A stretch of DNA of 59,365 bases from Tissierellales bacterium (GTDB taxonomy: Bacteria > Bacillota > Clostridia > Tissierellales > VENL01), in the NCBI GenBank assembly GCA_028280805.1, contig JANQLB010000126.1, positions 1 to 59,365 on the forward strand, given 5' to 3'. Within the stretch, counting starts at the first letter, position 1, and every line of letters begins with the position of its first letter. Below are positions 8,564 to 18,548 of the stretch, piece after piece. The notes below the pieces were generated by a model. The model saw only the letters and a list, made by a program, of their open reading frames with translations. It did no database searches and was not told where the DNA came from. The position numbers and the translations under genes were made by a program.

Positions 8564-9808
8564 TTAAAAATACTCGTCCCAGATTCTCTTTATTTTAGAC
8601 ATAACATTATTTTTCTTTGTTTTTCCTCTATGAGCATGACTTTTTACATCCACGTTATTATATTCTACATAATAATTAAATTTCCTCTTTAATGCATAAT
8701 TAATTAATCCAACTGACGTTGAAAAAACCGGATGCTTAACTCCGATATAATTAGGTTGTCCAATTCTTACAGGCATATTAAGTATTTTACTTGCTAGGTC
8801 AGCAGAACCTTTAAGATAACTTACTCCGCCTCCAGTTAAAACTACTCCTGCAAGAACATCATCTTTGAGTCTGTTGTTAATCAATAATTGATTAGTTAAC
8901 TCGAATATCTCACTTATTCTAGCACCAATTATCTCTAATAACTCAGCCTCAGACACTTTTATTTTTTGATCTATTCCAATAGGTAATACTTCAAGTTCAT
9001 TTTCTAAGTTTGGGTCTTCACTATAAGCAATTCCATATTTCTTTTTAATCTCTTCACTTTTGTCAAACGGAATTCTAAGACCAATAGAAATATCATTTGT
9101 AATATGATTTCCTGCAATAGGTAAAATATTAGAGTACTTTAATCTATTGTTCTTAAATAATGAAATATCACTTGTTCCTGCACCAATGTCAATTAAGAGT
9201 ACACCTAATTCTTTTTCATCCTTTGTCAGAATGGATTCTGCAAGTGCAAAAGGTTCCATAATTATACCCATTGAATTAAACCCAGCTTTGTTTATACTCT
9301 TTAATAAATTTAAAGAAGTTGTGGTTGAGCTTGTTATTATGCTAGCTTCAACCTCTAATCTTATACCTGACATACCTATCGGGTCTTTTATTTCGTCATA
9401 ACCATCAACAATATACTGCTCAGGTATTACATCAATTATCTGCTGTCCTTGAGGTATAGGAACAATTGCAGCAGAATTTAAGACTCTAGTAACATCATCA
9501 ACATCTATTTCTCCACCTTCTCCTGAAATAGCAATTATACCCTTGTTGTTTATGACATTACAATACCCTCCCGGCAAATTTATGTAAATGGATTCTACTT
9601 CAGTATCTGCCATATTTTCAGCTTGCTCTACTGCTTTGATAACATCTTGACTAACAGCTTCTATATCAACAACAACGCCTTTTCTCATACCATTACTTAT
9701 GCTGTTCCCTATTCCTATTATCTGTAGATTATTAGTTTTATCTACACGAGCAATAATAGCACATACTTTAGAGGTTCCTAAATCTATTGAAGTTATAATT
9801 TCACCCAT
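8564..9808 (-). CDS. ftsA: Cell division actin-like ATPase FtsA
   Basis: About 414 residues with the actin-fold phosphate motifs (SIDLGTSKVCAII at the N-terminus and LLIDIGAGTSDISLF in the middle), the adenosine motif (VVLTGGGVSYLKG) and a C-terminal amphipathic basic helix (KIKRIWDEYF) for membrane targeting. FtsA tethers FtsZ to the membrane. The start is the ATG at 9808 behind AAGGAGCTAG; an upstream in-frame ATG at 9838 overlaps no ribosome site. The gene sits directly upstream of ftsZ. Confidence 0.95.
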   Translation of the reverse strand: MGEIITSIDLGTSKVCAIIARVDKTNNLQIIGIGNSISNGMRKGVVVDIEAVSQDVIKAVEQAENMADTEVESIYINLPGGYCNVINNKGIIAISGEGGEIDVDDVTRVLNSAAIVPIPQGQQIIDVIPEQYIVDGYDEIKDPIGMSGIRLEVEASIITSSTTTSLNLLKSINKAGFNSMGIIMEPFALAESILTKDEKELGVLLIDIGAGTSDISLFKNNRLKYSNILPIAGNHITNDISIGLRIPFDKSEEIKKKYGIAYSEDPNLENELEVLPIGIDQKIKVSEAELLEIIGARISEIFELTNQLLINNRLKDDVLAGVVLTGGGVSYLKGSADLASKILNMPVRIGQPNYIGVKHPVFSTSVGLINYALKRKFNYYVEYNNVDVKSHAHRGKTKKNNVMSKIKRIWDEYF

Positions 9809-9862
9809 ATTATCTAGCTCCTTCTTTAATAATGGCATTGTTTAATGCATAGTCATGCTTAA

Positions 9863-10207
9863 TTAATCAGCAGAGTTGCTTTTTCCAATAATATGTCTTC
9901 TTATTATAGCAAAATTTTGGAATAGTCTTACTCCAAAAGCAAAAACAGCTGCATAATAAAGAGGAACAGCTAAACGGTCTCCAATATACGCTAAGAAAGC
10001 TGCTAAGATTGCATTGCCAAAAAATCCTGAAATAAAGATTCTAGCATCAAATACCTCTTCCATGTTTGCTCTTATACCTCCAAAAACAGAGTCCATACAA
10101 GCTAATATTGCAACAGAAATATACAAAGAATAGTCCGGAGAATATGTTATAGGCAAATAAAGCCCTACACCCACTCCAATTAAAATTCCGATTAAAGCTA
10201 ATAACAT
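9863..10207 (-). CDS. sbp: Small basic protein Sbp (DUF1290)
   Basis: The 114-residue membrane protein has about three TM helices and the DUF1290 pattern (PDYSLYISVAILACMDSVFGG...EEVFDARIFISGFFGN). Sbp genes typically lie between the DUF881 genes and ftsA in Firmicutes; the function is not established. The ATG follows GAAGGTG and is 2 bp past the stop of the preceding DUF881 gene, indicating translational coupling. Confidence 0.88.
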   Translation of the reverse strand: MLLALIGILIGVGVGLYLPITYSPDYSLYISVAILACMDSVFGGIRANMEEVFDARIFISGFFGNAILAAFLAYIGDRLAVPLYYAAVFAFGVRLFQNFAIIRRHIIGKSNSAD

Positions 10208-10209
10208 TT

Positions 10210-10938
10210 TTACTCACCTTCTTTTATAGGTTTTGCGTACTTAAAATCTATATCCCCATTATATTTAGGGATTAATAAAAAATTACTTAAAGATGTCTCT
10301 AGTTTTAAACCGTAAATATCTCTTAGTTTAAATCCATAAGTGCCTGGAGCATTAACTGCTGCATTTAGAACTTTTGGATTTCCTATTGCTTTAATAACAA
10401 AAGGTATTGGATAAGTCCTTCCGTTTATTCTTATAGTCGGTCCATTACATTCAATTTCTGAAGTAGATAAAACCCTCTGACCGTTAACACTAACAGCTTC
10501 TGCTCCGCCAATCTTTAAATCATTAACTAACCTTTGAACATCCAAATCATGTACTAAAAAATCCCTTATATCATCTCCTATTTCAACTTCAGCTTCACTA
10601 TCTGAAATAACAACTATAATACCAGATCCTTGAACATCTTTTAAACCGGCTGTAAACTTTACATTTTCAATTTCTTCTGAAATCAAATCTGAAACATTAC
10701 CATTTTCTTCAACAGCCGTTTTATATTTTTGTATTTCTTCTTCTGTATTTTTTACTAATGCCTTTAAATCAGAAATTTGCTTTTTATTGTTTTCAATATC
10801 TTGCCTCATGTTGTAAACAGATTTTAATGAAACCTCTTGGTAATCGTTTAAATCAAATTTTATATTAGTAATTAGCATAATTCCTAATATAAAAGACATA
10901 AAAAACAATATACCATTATGATTTGTCTTTTTCTTCAT
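10210..10938 (-). CDS. DUF881 family protein (second copy)
   Basis: The 242-residue protein has one N-terminal TM (residues 9-27), a coiled-coil stretch (about 40-80) and a C-terminal DUF881 domain (GSGIIVVISDSEAE, NDLKIGGAEAVSVNGQRV, IRINGRTYPIPFVIKAIG). DUF881 proteins accompany division genes in Firmicutes and Actinobacteria; their role is unknown. It is paralogous to the gene just upstream (10956-11681), with 17 bp between them. Confidence 0.85.
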   Translation of the reverse strand: MKKKTNHNGILFFMSFILGIMLITNIKFDLNDYQEVSLKSVYNMRQDIENNKKQISDLKALVKNTEEEIQKYKTAVEENGNVSDLISEEIENVKFTAGLKDVQGSGIIVVISDSEAEVEIGDDIRDFLVHDLDVQRLVNDLKIGGAEAVSVNGQRVLSTSEIECNGPTIRINGRTYPIPFVIKAIGNPKVLNAAVNAPGTYGFKLRDIYGLKLETSLSNFLLIPKYNGDIDFKYAKPIKEGE

Positions 10939-10955
10939 AAAAACCCTCCTAAGGG

Positions 10956-11681
10956 CTAATCATTTAAAATATTAGCAGGTTGAGCATATCTAAAATCTTG
11001 AATTTTATTATATTTAGGAATTTCAATATTTGAATGTTGTGTGATTTTTACTTCAATACCATAGTATCCCATCTCCCAAACAACATTACCCTTCATCATT
11101 AAAGCATTTTCTAAATTATGTGAATTACCAATTGCTTTAATTTCAACAGGAGTAGTAGATGACACTCCATTGATAACTAAATGATTTCCTGCTGCTTCAA
11201 TTTCAGTATAACTGGTATATCTTTGATTGTTAATTGATATAGCTTCAGCACCAGAAGCATTTAACTTACTAATAATTGTGATAAGCCAATCATAGTTTTG
11301 AACAACAGTACTGCTTCCATCCCAATATTCTGCATCACCTTTTGGGTCATCAATAATAACAACAATACCTTCTCCTTCTAAAGCCTCATAACCTCCTAAA
11401 ATTCTATATTTTTGTAAATCGTCAAGTAAGTTCTGCACATAAGTATTATTATCTGCTTCACCCGTTTCATATTGTTTAACTTTATTTTCAAGGTTATTAA
11501 GCTCATTGGTTAAAATTTGTTTTTCTTCTTTAAGTCTTTTTAGCTCTAAAATTAATTGCTCTGACCTTTGAGTTGGAACATAATCCCCTTCTCCAAAAGT
11601 TTTCTTTACGGTTTTAAATTGTATAGCTAAAACTATACCTAGAACTATACAAACTATTATTAAAGCTAATTTATTTTTCAT
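10956..11681 (-). CDS. DUF881 family protein (first copy)
   Basis: The 241-residue protein is organised like its downstream paralogue: N-terminal TM (5-22), coiled coil (about 40-72), then DUF881 with GEGIVVIIDDPKGD and NASGAEAISINNQRY. The tandem pair between ftsQ and sbp is a conserved Firmicute arrangement. It has a strong AGGAGG ribosome site and lies 11 bp downstream of ftsQ. Confidence 0.85.
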   Translation of the reverse strand: MKNKLALIIVCIVLGIVLAIQFKTVKKTFGEGDYVPTQRSEQLILELKRLKEEKQILTNELNNLENKVKQYETGEADNNTYVQNLLDDLQKYRILGGYEALEGEGIVVIIDDPKGDAEYWDGSSTVVQNYDWLITIISKLNASGAEAISINNQRYTSYTEIEAAGNHLVINGVSSTTPVEIKAIGNSHNLENALMMKGNVVWEMGYYGIEVKITQHSNIEIPKYNKIQDFRYAQPANILND

Positions 11682-11692
11682 ATAAAATCCTC

Positions 11693-12472
11693 CTAATTAC
11701 TCTTTAAAGTAAACACTGCATCCTCACCTTGAGTTAAATCTATAAAACCTCTTGATGCATTATCTTCATTTAAATCTCCACTTTCATATAATTTGTTAAG
11801 TATTTCAACAACAAACCTTAATTTATATTTTACATTATTTAACCCACCAAATGCAACTGTAGTTCCAGTTTTTAGTCGGAAATTAATGAGTTTATTGTTA
11901 ATATATTCTATTTCGTCAATTTCCTCATATAAACCTACTATATCAGATAATTTAAGGAAATTAACAATATCATCAATATTTTCATCATCGTTTAATAATA
12001 GTTTATTACCCAACTGAGGGTTATTTATTTGAAGTCCGTTAATAATTGGTATATTTTTATTTTCTTTAGTTGTAGATATGTTTATTAAAACTCCTTCATT
12101 ATCTAAACACAAAACGGACCCAATATATGAAATTATCATAAAATCTACTCTTTCTTTAACATTCATAATTATCTTGTTAGGCAAGCTTCTCTTTATATCA
12201 GCTTCCTTTATATAAGGAAGTGTAGTTAGATTATTCTCTAAATCAGAAATATTTATAATAAATATATTTTCATCTCTTACTAATCCTGATGCCATAATTA
12301 TTTCATCATTGGTAAGCTTGTTATTATTTATAACTTCAATGACAGTTACATTAAAAAAATCAGTTTTAGTAAACAATACAAAAAAAATACTTAATAAAAA
12401 GAATAAAATAACAATTATAAGTCCAATCTTCTTTTTTTTAATTTTCTTCTCAATCTTACTTGTTTTTCTCAT
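11693..12472 (-). CDS. ftsQ: Cell division protein FtsQ/DivIB
   Basis: The 259-residue bitopic membrane protein has a basic N-terminal tail and a TM at about residues 16-36. A POTRA domain follows (FFNVTVIEVINNNKLTNDEII), then the beta domain with a typical SLPNKIIMNVKER segment. It bridges the early and late divisome with FtsL and DivIC. The gene lies between murA and the DUF881 pair, preceded by GGAGGTG. Confidence 0.85.
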   Translation of the reverse strand: MRKTSKIEKKIKKKKIGLIIVILFFLLSIFFVLFTKTDFFNVTVIEVINNNKLTNDEIIMASGLVRDENIFIINISDLENNLTTLPYIKEADIKRSLPNKIIMNVKERVDFMIISYIGSVLCLDNEGVLINISTTKENKNIPIINGLQINNPQLGNKLLLNDDENIDDIVNFLKLSDIVGLYEEIDEIEYINNKLINFRLKTGTTVAFGGLNNVKYKLRFVVEILNKLYESGDLNEDNASRGFIDLTQGEDAVFTLKSN

Positions 12473-12514
12473 AGTAGCTACACCTCCAGATAATGAAGCT
12501 TGTCCTAATGAAAC

Positions 12515-12535
12515 ATAGCAGCAAAAAGCTGCTAT
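12515..12535 (-). terminator. Hairpin at the murA-ftsQ junction
   Basis: An ATAGCAGC stem with an AAAAA/TTTTT loop overlaps the murA stop codon (12532-12534). It is followed on the minus strand by GTTTCATT, a weak U tract. It may be a partial terminator or an mRNA 3' end stabiliser within the operon. Confidence 0.45.
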
Positions 12536-13785
12536 AGTACTCTCTTTATGTCTGCCCCTAAAGTCTCAAGTACTTTTTCCAAACTGTCATACCCTCTATC
12601 TATATGATAAATATTATCTATTTCAGTAGTTCCTTTTGCTGATAATGCAGAGAGAACTAAACTTGCTCCACCTCTTAAGTCCTTTGCACTAACCTTTGCA
12701 CCGGTTAAGTTATTTACTCCCTTAATAACTGCAGCTTTTCCAACAGTTTGTATATTAGCACCCATCCTTATAAGCTCTTCAACATGCTTAAACCTGTTTT
12801 CAAATATAGTTTCCTTTATTATACTTGTTCCATTACCAATAGTTAACAAAGCCATCATCTGAGCCTGCATGTCAGTAGGAAATCCAGGGTATGGCAATGT
12901 CTGTACAGTTTCTATTGCATTAGGTGTTCTAGGTCCAATTATTTTTAATGTAGTACAATTGTTATAAACCATACACCCTGCTTCACGTAACTTAGCTATA
13001 ATTGATTGAATATGTTCAACTTCAATGTTCTTAAGGACAACTTCTCCACCAGTTATAGCTGAAGCTACCATATAAGTACCTGCAACTATTCTATCCGGAA
13101 TTATTGTATGATCTGCACTATCTAGCTTATCTACACCGTCTACTCTTATTACACTTGTGCCACCTCCATAAACCTTTGCACCAATTGTATTAAGATAATT
13201 CTGTAAATCAATAATTTCTGGTTCTCTAGCTGCATTTCTAATAACTGTAGATCCCTTCGCTTTAACAGCAGCCATCATTATGTTTTCCGTCGCACCTACA
13301 CTTGGATAATCAAGCTGTATTTCACAACCTTTTAGGTTTTCTGCTTTACAATATAGAAAGCCGTGTAATTCTTCGATATTTGCTCCTAACTCTCTTAAAC
13401 CTTTAAGATGTAAATCAATAGGTCTAGGACCAATTTCACATCCTCCGGGATAGCTTATCTCTACTTCTCCACATCTTGTTAACATAGCACCTAATAAAAC
13501 TATAGATGAACGCATTTCTCTTACAAGATCTTCTGGAATTCTTACTTTGTTAAGATTTCTAGAATCTACATGAATCATATTGTCCATTTTATTTATCTTG
13601 CACCCAACAGATAATAAAATTTGCTGCATAATACCTACATCTCTCAGGTCTGGTGTATTTAAAATCGTACTGTTTTTTCCATTTATAACTGTTGCTGCTA
13701 GGATTGGGAGTACTGAGTTTTTTGCGCCACTAACTAATGCTTCTCCAACCAGTCTCTTGCCACCCTCTATTATAAATTTTTCCAT
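12532..13785 (-). CDS. murA: UDP-GlcNAc 1-carboxyvinyltransferase MurA
   Basis: The 417-residue EPSP-synthase-fold enzyme transfers enolpyruvate to UDP-GlcNAc in the first committed step of peptidoglycan synthesis. The catalytic loop carries C116 in GGCEIGPRPIDLHL, so the fosfomycin-sensitive Cys form is present. Substrate-binding signatures SGAKNSVLP and LRGGASLVL are also seen. It lies between murG and ftsQ. The start follows GGAGGTGGAAGG. Confidence 0.95.
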   Translation of the reverse strand: MEKFIIEGGKRLVGEALVSGAKNSVLPILAATVINGKNSTILNTPDLRDVGIMQQILLSVGCKINKMDNMIHVDSRNLNKVRIPEDLVREMRSSIVLLGAMLTRCGEVEISYPGGCEIGPRPIDLHLKGLRELGANIEELHGFLYCKAENLKGCEIQLDYPSVGATENIMMAAVKAKGSTVIRNAAREPEIIDLQNYLNTIGAKVYGGGTSVIRVDGVDKLDSADHTIIPDRIVAGTYMVASAITGGEVVLKNIEVEHIQSIIAKLREAGCMVYNNCTTLKIIGPRTPNAIETVQTLPYPGFPTDMQAQMMALLTIGNGTSIIKETIFENRFKHVEELIRMGANIQTVGKAAVIKGVNNLTGAKVSAKDLRGGASLVLSALSAKGTTEIDNIYHIDRGYDSLEKVLETLGADIKRVL

Positions 13786-13878
13786 CCTTCCACCTCCAGA
13801 ATATACATATATATGTTAAAAAACGAAAGTATATAACTATATTATGCATATTCTAGATAGGTGTTACTTTGTTAAGTA

Positions 13879-14991
13879 TTATCTATCGGCTAAATTAGTT
13901 ATAATTTTAACTATCTTTCTTGTAGCATCAACTTTTCCTAATTTTCTGCTGTTAACAGCCATCTTATCTAGTCTTTTTTTATCATTAAGCAAATCTAGAA
14001 TAAGTGTATTTAAACGATTTCCGTCTAAGTCCTTTTCTAATATCATTATCCCGGCACCATTGTTTTCTACTGCTCTAGCATTAAATTCTTGATGGTTATC
14101 AGTTGTATATGATTTAGGAATAACAATACAAGGTGATCCTATTGCAGTAACCTCTGCGATAGAAATTGCTCCAGCACTTATTATAACTAAATCAGATATA
14201 GCTTGTGCCTTAGGCATCTCAAATAGATAAGGTACAACTGTGATATTTTCATTTAAAGAAATATCTATGCCTTTAGATTTAAGACCTTTCATAAAATCTT
14301 CATATAATCTTTTACCTGTAACATGAATAACTTGAATAGTTCTATTATTAACATTTTTTTCTATCACTCTTAGCATAGCTTCGTTTAGTTTTTTTTGTCC
14401 CCAGCTTCCTCCAAATGATAATACTACTTTTTTATTTGGACTTATATTTAAACTTTTATAAGATTCATTTTTATTGATATTTAATATACTCTCTCTTATA
14501 GGATTCCCAGTAATTACAAGTTTTTTGTGATTTTTAAAATGTTTTTTTGATTCTTCAAAACTCAAAGCTACTTTATCTACAAATCTAGATAAAATTTTAT
14601 TTGTAATACCGGGTAAAGCATTCTGTTCATGAATAAGTGTAGGAATACCTTTAAGAGATGCTGTTAAAACTACAGGACCACAAACGTATCCTCCGGTTCC
14701 TATAACAATATTTGGTGAAAAATCTTTAATCACCTTTCTCGCATCATTTAATCCTAAGAAAACTTCCTTTAAAGATTTTAAAGTATCAAATGAAAGCTTA
14801 CGTGCAAATCCCTTAACTCTTATTGCCTGAAACTCAAAGCCTTCTTTTGGTATAATTTCTGACTCCATACTATTTCTTGTACCCACATATAAAATTTTTG
14901 AATCAGAATAATCTTCTTTTATCTTCTTAGCAATAGCCAAGGCTGGATATATATGACCTCCAGTACCTCCACCAGTAATTAATACCTTCAA
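13879..14991 (-). CDS. murG: UDP-GlcNAc transferase MurG (lipid II synthase)
   Basis: The 370-residue GT-B glycosyltransferase opens with the ITGGGTGGHIYPALA glycine loop. The second domain has SFGGSWGQKKLN and the sugar-nucleotide site SAGAISIAEVTAIGSPCIVIP. It converts lipid I to lipid II at the cytoplasmic membrane face. The start is a TTG codon at 14991, behind AGGAG, because no ATG is available near the conserved N-terminus. It is 6 bp from the ftsW stop. Confidence 0.95.
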   Translation of the reverse strand: MKVLITGGGTGGHIYPALAIAKKIKEDYSDSKILYVGTRNSMESEIIPKEGFEFQAIRVKGFARKLSFDTLKSLKEVFLGLNDARKVIKDFSPNIVIGTGGYVCGPVVLTASLKGIPTLIHEQNALPGITNKILSRFVDKVALSFEESKKHFKNHKKLVITGNPIRESILNINKNESYKSLNISPNKKVVLSFGGSWGQKKLNEAMLRVIEKNVNNRTIQVIHVTGKRLYEDFMKGLKSKGIDISLNENITVVPYLFEMPKAQAISDLVIISAGAISIAEVTAIGSPCIVIPKSYTTDNHQEFNARAVENNGAGIMILEKDLDGNRLNTLILDLLNDKKRLDKMAVNSRKLGKVDATRKIVKIITNLADR

Positions 14992-14997
14992 TTATAT

Positions 14998-16110
14998 TCA
15001 ACTCCTATCTAAATCAGTATGTCTAGAAATATTAAGCAAAATTCCAACTGCTGACATGTATACCATTAAAGATGTTCCTCCATAGCTTATAAAAGGAAGG
15101 GGTATACCTGTTGGAGGAATTGATGAAGTAACAACACCAATATGTATTAACGATTGTACAGTAATAAGTGCTACTATACCTGAAGCTAAAAAGCATCCAA
15201 ATAGATTATCTGTATTTAAAGCAATTCTGATTCCACGCCATATTACCAAAAGAAATAATATAATTACTGTAACACATCCTATGAAACCAAGTTCTTCACC
15301 AATTATTGCAAATATAAAATCATTATGAGGTTCCGGAATATAAAAAAATTTCTGCCTGCTTTTTCCTAAGCCTGATCCAAAAAGTCCTCCTGAACCCAAA
15401 GCATATAAAGACTGAATAACCTGCCAGCCAGCAGTCTGCCTATATTTAAATGGGTCTAAAAAAGCTAATATTCTGCCCCTTCTGAATTCGTCTCCAAATA
15501 AAATAATGGCAGTAGCTCCTAATCCGCCTAAAGCTCCAAAAATCGCTAAATAGAAGAATCTTAGTCCTGCTATAAACAAAATTAATACTAAAGTTATCCC
15601 TAATACAGCACTTGTACTCAAATCATCCTGTATTGCTATTGTACCACATGATATTGCAATTATTATTAAAGAAGGTATAACTCCTTGTGTAAAGCTTTTT
15701 ATTTTCTCTTTTTTCTTTGTTAAAAAATATGATATATATATTATAGAGCCAATCTTCATGGCATCTGACGGCATAAATGTAGTAAAACCAAGGTCAATCC
15801 ATCTTCTAGCTCCTTTTATCTCAATACCTAAAGGAGTAAATATTAGTAAGTTTAAAACTATACATGATAAAAAAATTACTTTAGCAAGCTTATTTAATTT
15901 CCAATAGGGAAAATTCATGAAAAAAATCATACCAACAAAACCTATAGAACCAGCTATAAGCTGTTTTCTTAAAAAATGATACCCGTCTTGTATGGAAGGA
16001 TCATGTAATGCTTTTGGCCAGCTTGAACTAAATACCATAATAATCCCTATAATAACTAAAAGCATAGTAGAAATCATAAGGGTAAAATCGCTGGCTTTTC
16101 TTTTCGACAT
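14998..16110 (-). CDS. ftsW: SEDS peptidoglycan glycosyltransferase FtsW/SpoVE
   Basis: The 370-residue protein has about ten TM helices and the SEDS signatures MFSSSWP, ALGSGGLFGSGLGKSRQK, PEPHNDFIFAIIGEELG and PLPFISYGGTS. FtsW/SpoVE polymerises glycan together with a class B PBP, and two candidate partners lie upstream in the same cluster. Whether this is the vegetative FtsW or the sporulation SpoVE cannot be decided from sequence; only one SEDS gene lies here. Confidence 0.92.
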   Translation of the reverse strand: MSKRKASDFTLMISTMLLVIIGIIMVFSSSWPKALHDPSIQDGYHFLRKQLIAGSIGFVGMIFFMNFPYWKLNKLAKVIFLSCIVLNLLIFTPLGIEIKGARRWIDLGFTTFMPSDAMKIGSIIYISYFLTKKKEKIKSFTQGVIPSLIIIAISCGTIAIQDDLSTSAVLGITLVLILFIAGLRFFYLAIFGALGGLGATAIILFGDEFRRGRILAFLDPFKYRQTAGWQVIQSLYALGSGGLFGSGLGKSRQKFFYIPEPHNDFIFAIIGEELGFIGCVTVIILFLLVIWRGIRIALNTDNLFGCFLASGIVALITVQSLIHIGVVTSSIPPTGIPLPFISYGGTSLMVYMSAVGILLNISRHTDLDRS

Positions 16111-16111
16111 A

Positions 16112-17470
16112 TTAAGCCCTCCTTAAACTTTCAATGCTATCAATAAATTCTTCTCCTCTTTTTTCATAGCTCTCATACATATCCCAGCTTGCACAAGCCG
16201 GTGAAAGTAATACATTATCTCCGTTAGTAGATATTTTAAAGCTTAATGATACAGCTTCTTTCATAGTCTTTACTATATGTATATTATTATATCCTAATCT
16301 TATTGCAGTGTTTTTAATTTTTTCTGCGGTTTCTCCAAGTAGTATAAGTGCCTTAACCTTACTATTAAAACTTTGAATAAAATCAGTAAAATCACTACCC
16401 TTATCTATACCACCGGCTATTAGAATAATAGGACTATTAATTGCTTTAATAGCTGCTATAGAAGAAACTGGATTAGTTCCTTTTGAATCATTATAAAAAG
16501 TAACTCCATTTATATTGTCAACATACTTTAATCTATGCTCTATTCCCTTAAATTCTCTAAGAGTCTTTGCAATAATTTTTAATTCAACACCCATAACCCA
16601 TGCTGTACTAACTGCTGCCAGAGCATTTTCTAAATTATGTTTACCCGGTATTCTAATTTCAGAAGAAGATATAATAATTTTAGATTTTTGACCATCATTT
16701 ACAACAATATTACTATTATCTACATATACTCCTCTATCTAAAACATTTTTTGTACTAAAATAAACTATCTTAGATTTTAATTCTTTTTTCATTTCTCTGA
16801 CAATATTGTCATCATAATTTAAAATAGTATAGTCGTTGTAATCCTGATTTACAAAACTTTTTTTCTTAGCGTTAACATAGTTTTCAAAAGTCTTATGCCA
16901 GTTAATATGGTCCGGAGTAATATTTAGAATAACACTTACATCAGGCTTAAAGTCTTTTGTGCTTTCTAATTGAAAACTACTAGCTTCTACTACAAATATA
17001 TCATCTTCATTGGCATTTACTATTTCCCAAAGAATACCTACTCCTATATTACCTGTAACACAACAATTAGTATCTGTGTTTTTAAATATTTCTCCAACTA
17101 AGGCTGTTGTAGTAGTTTTTCCATTAGTTCCGGTAATAGCTATAATTTTATTGTTTGAAATCCTATATGCAAGTTCTATATCTGTAATAATTTCTATGTT
17201 CTTATCCTTAGCCATTTTAAATAGTGGAATTTCTAATGGTACACCCGGACTTTTTATTATTAAATCAATATTTTTTAAATCTACATCATTACTGCCTAAA
17301 ATATATTGAACATCTATGTCTTTTAGCTCATTTATACAATCTTTTAAATCATCTATTCCTTTCATATCAGTTATAATAATATCAGCTCCAAGCTTATATA
17401 ATGCCTTTGCTGTAGAAACACCACTTATAGCTAAACCAACGATTAATATGTTTTTATTTTTTAAGTTCAT
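16112..17470 (-). CDS. murD: UDP-MurNAc-L-Ala-D-Glu ligase MurD
   Basis: The Mur ligase has about 452 residues. It has an N-terminal Rossmann domain (NILIVGLAISGVSTAKAL), a central ATPase with GTNGKTTTTALV, and a C-terminal domain with YNDSKGTNP and LLSPACASWDMYESYEKRG, the last typical of MurD. The ATG at 17470 behind GAAGGTG is preferred over an in-frame GTG within the ribosome site. It lies between mraY and ftsW in the canonical order. Confidence 0.95.
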   Translation of the reverse strand: MNLKNKNILIVGLAISGVSTAKALYKLGADIIITDMKGIDDLKDCINELKDIDVQYILGSNDVDLKNIDLIIKSPGVPLEIPLFKMAKDKNIEIITDIELAYRISNNKIIAITGTNGKTTTTALVGEIFKNTDTNCCVTGNIGVGILWEIVNANEDDIFVVEASSFQLESTKDFKPDVSVILNITPDHINWHKTFENYVNAKKKSFVNQDYNDYTILNYDDNIVREMKKELKSKIVYFSTKNVLDRGVYVDNSNIVVNDGQKSKIIISSSEIRIPGKHNLENALAAVSTAWVMGVELKIIAKTLREFKGIEHRLKYVDNINGVTFYNDSKGTNPVSSIAAIKAINSPIILIAGGIDKGSDFTDFIQSFNSKVKALILLGETAEKIKNTAIRLGYNNIHIVKTMKEAVSLSFKISTNGDNVLLSPACASWDMYESYEKRGEEFIDSIESLRRA

Positions 17471-17491
17471 AAAAATCACCTTCTTTATCTT

Positions 17492-18454
17492 TTAACTTAT
17501 ACTTAACAGGCCTATTAAACAAAGTATAACAGTAGCTATCCAGAATACAATTACTACTTTGGTTTCATGCCAGCCTTTCTCTTCATAGTGATGGTGTAGA
17601 GGACTCATCCTAAAAACTCTTTTACCGGTTAGCTTATAGGAAGTTACTTGAATAATTACAGATAATGTTTCTGCAAAATATATTCCTCCAACAATAGGTA
17701 AAATTAAAGGTAGATTTAAAATTATTGCTGATGAAACAACTGCACCGCCCAAAGCCAAAGAACCTGTATCTCCCATAATAACTTTTGCCGGATGTGAGTT
17801 ATATCTTAAGAAGCCTAAGCAGCCTCCCACCAATGCTGCTGAGAATATGGCAACACTTTCTGAACCCACTTTTATAGCTACCAGACTAAAGAATGCCATA
17901 ACTATTAACGTTACTCCTGACGCCAAACCATCCAGTCCATCTGTTAAATTTACACTATTTACTGTTCCAACCACTACAAAAGCTATAAACGGTATATATA
18001 AATATCCTAAATCAAATGTAGTGTTCAAAAACGGAACAATTATTTCAGTACCTGCAATTGATGTATTAGACTGATAAATAGCAAGAATTACTGCTAATAT
18101 TATCTGCATAATCAGCTTTTGATAAGCTCTTAAACCAAGATTTCTTTTAAGAACAACCTTTATAAAGTCATCTATAAATCCAATAAGTCCAAAACCTAAA
18201 GTCGCAGTTAAAAGTATTATTAAGTCATTATTTATTACTCCAGAGGTTAAAATCGTTATAACTAGAGCAATTAAAAAAATTAATCCACCTATTGTAGGTG
18301 TTCCGCTCTTTTTAAAATGGCTTTTAGGACCTTCCTTTCTAATACTTTGACCAATTTTCAGCCTTCTTAAAAACGGTATTAATAAAGCTCCAAGAATTAG
18401 AGTTATAACAAAAGAAATAATAATAATTCGTATCATGTCCTTATACTCAAGCAT
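17492..18454 (-). CDS. mraY: Phospho-MurNAc-pentapeptide translocase MraY
   Basis: About 320 residues with ten TM helices. Conserved aspartate and histidine motifs are present: GFIDDFIKV, SVNLTDGLDGLASG, MGDTGSLALGG and MSPLHHHYE. MraY forms lipid I. The start is the ATG at 18454 behind AGGAGCTTG. The upstream neighbour is murE, so murF, normally between them, is missing from this position. Confidence 0.95.
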   Translation of the reverse strand: MLEYKDMIRIIIISFVITLILGALLIPFLRRLKIGQSIRKEGPKSHFKKSGTPTIGGLIFLIALVITILTSGVINNDLIILLTATLGFGLIGFIDDFIKVVLKRNLGLRAYQKLIMQIILAVILAIYQSNTSIAGTEIIVPFLNTTFDLGYLYIPFIAFVVVGTVNSVNLTDGLDGLASGVTLIVMAFFSLVAIKVGSESVAIFSAALVGGCLGFLRYNSHPAKVIMGDTGSLALGGAVVSSAIILNLPLILPIVGGIYFAETLSVIIQVTSYKLTGKRVFRMSPLHHHYEEKGWHETKVVIVFWIATVILCLIGLLSIS

Positions 18455-18548
18455 TTTCAAGCTCCTCTCATGTGAAAATCTATTTTACAACTATCAAACA
18501 AGTATGTTTAGATTAATAATTACAAGTATGAATAAAAAATAACAATGA

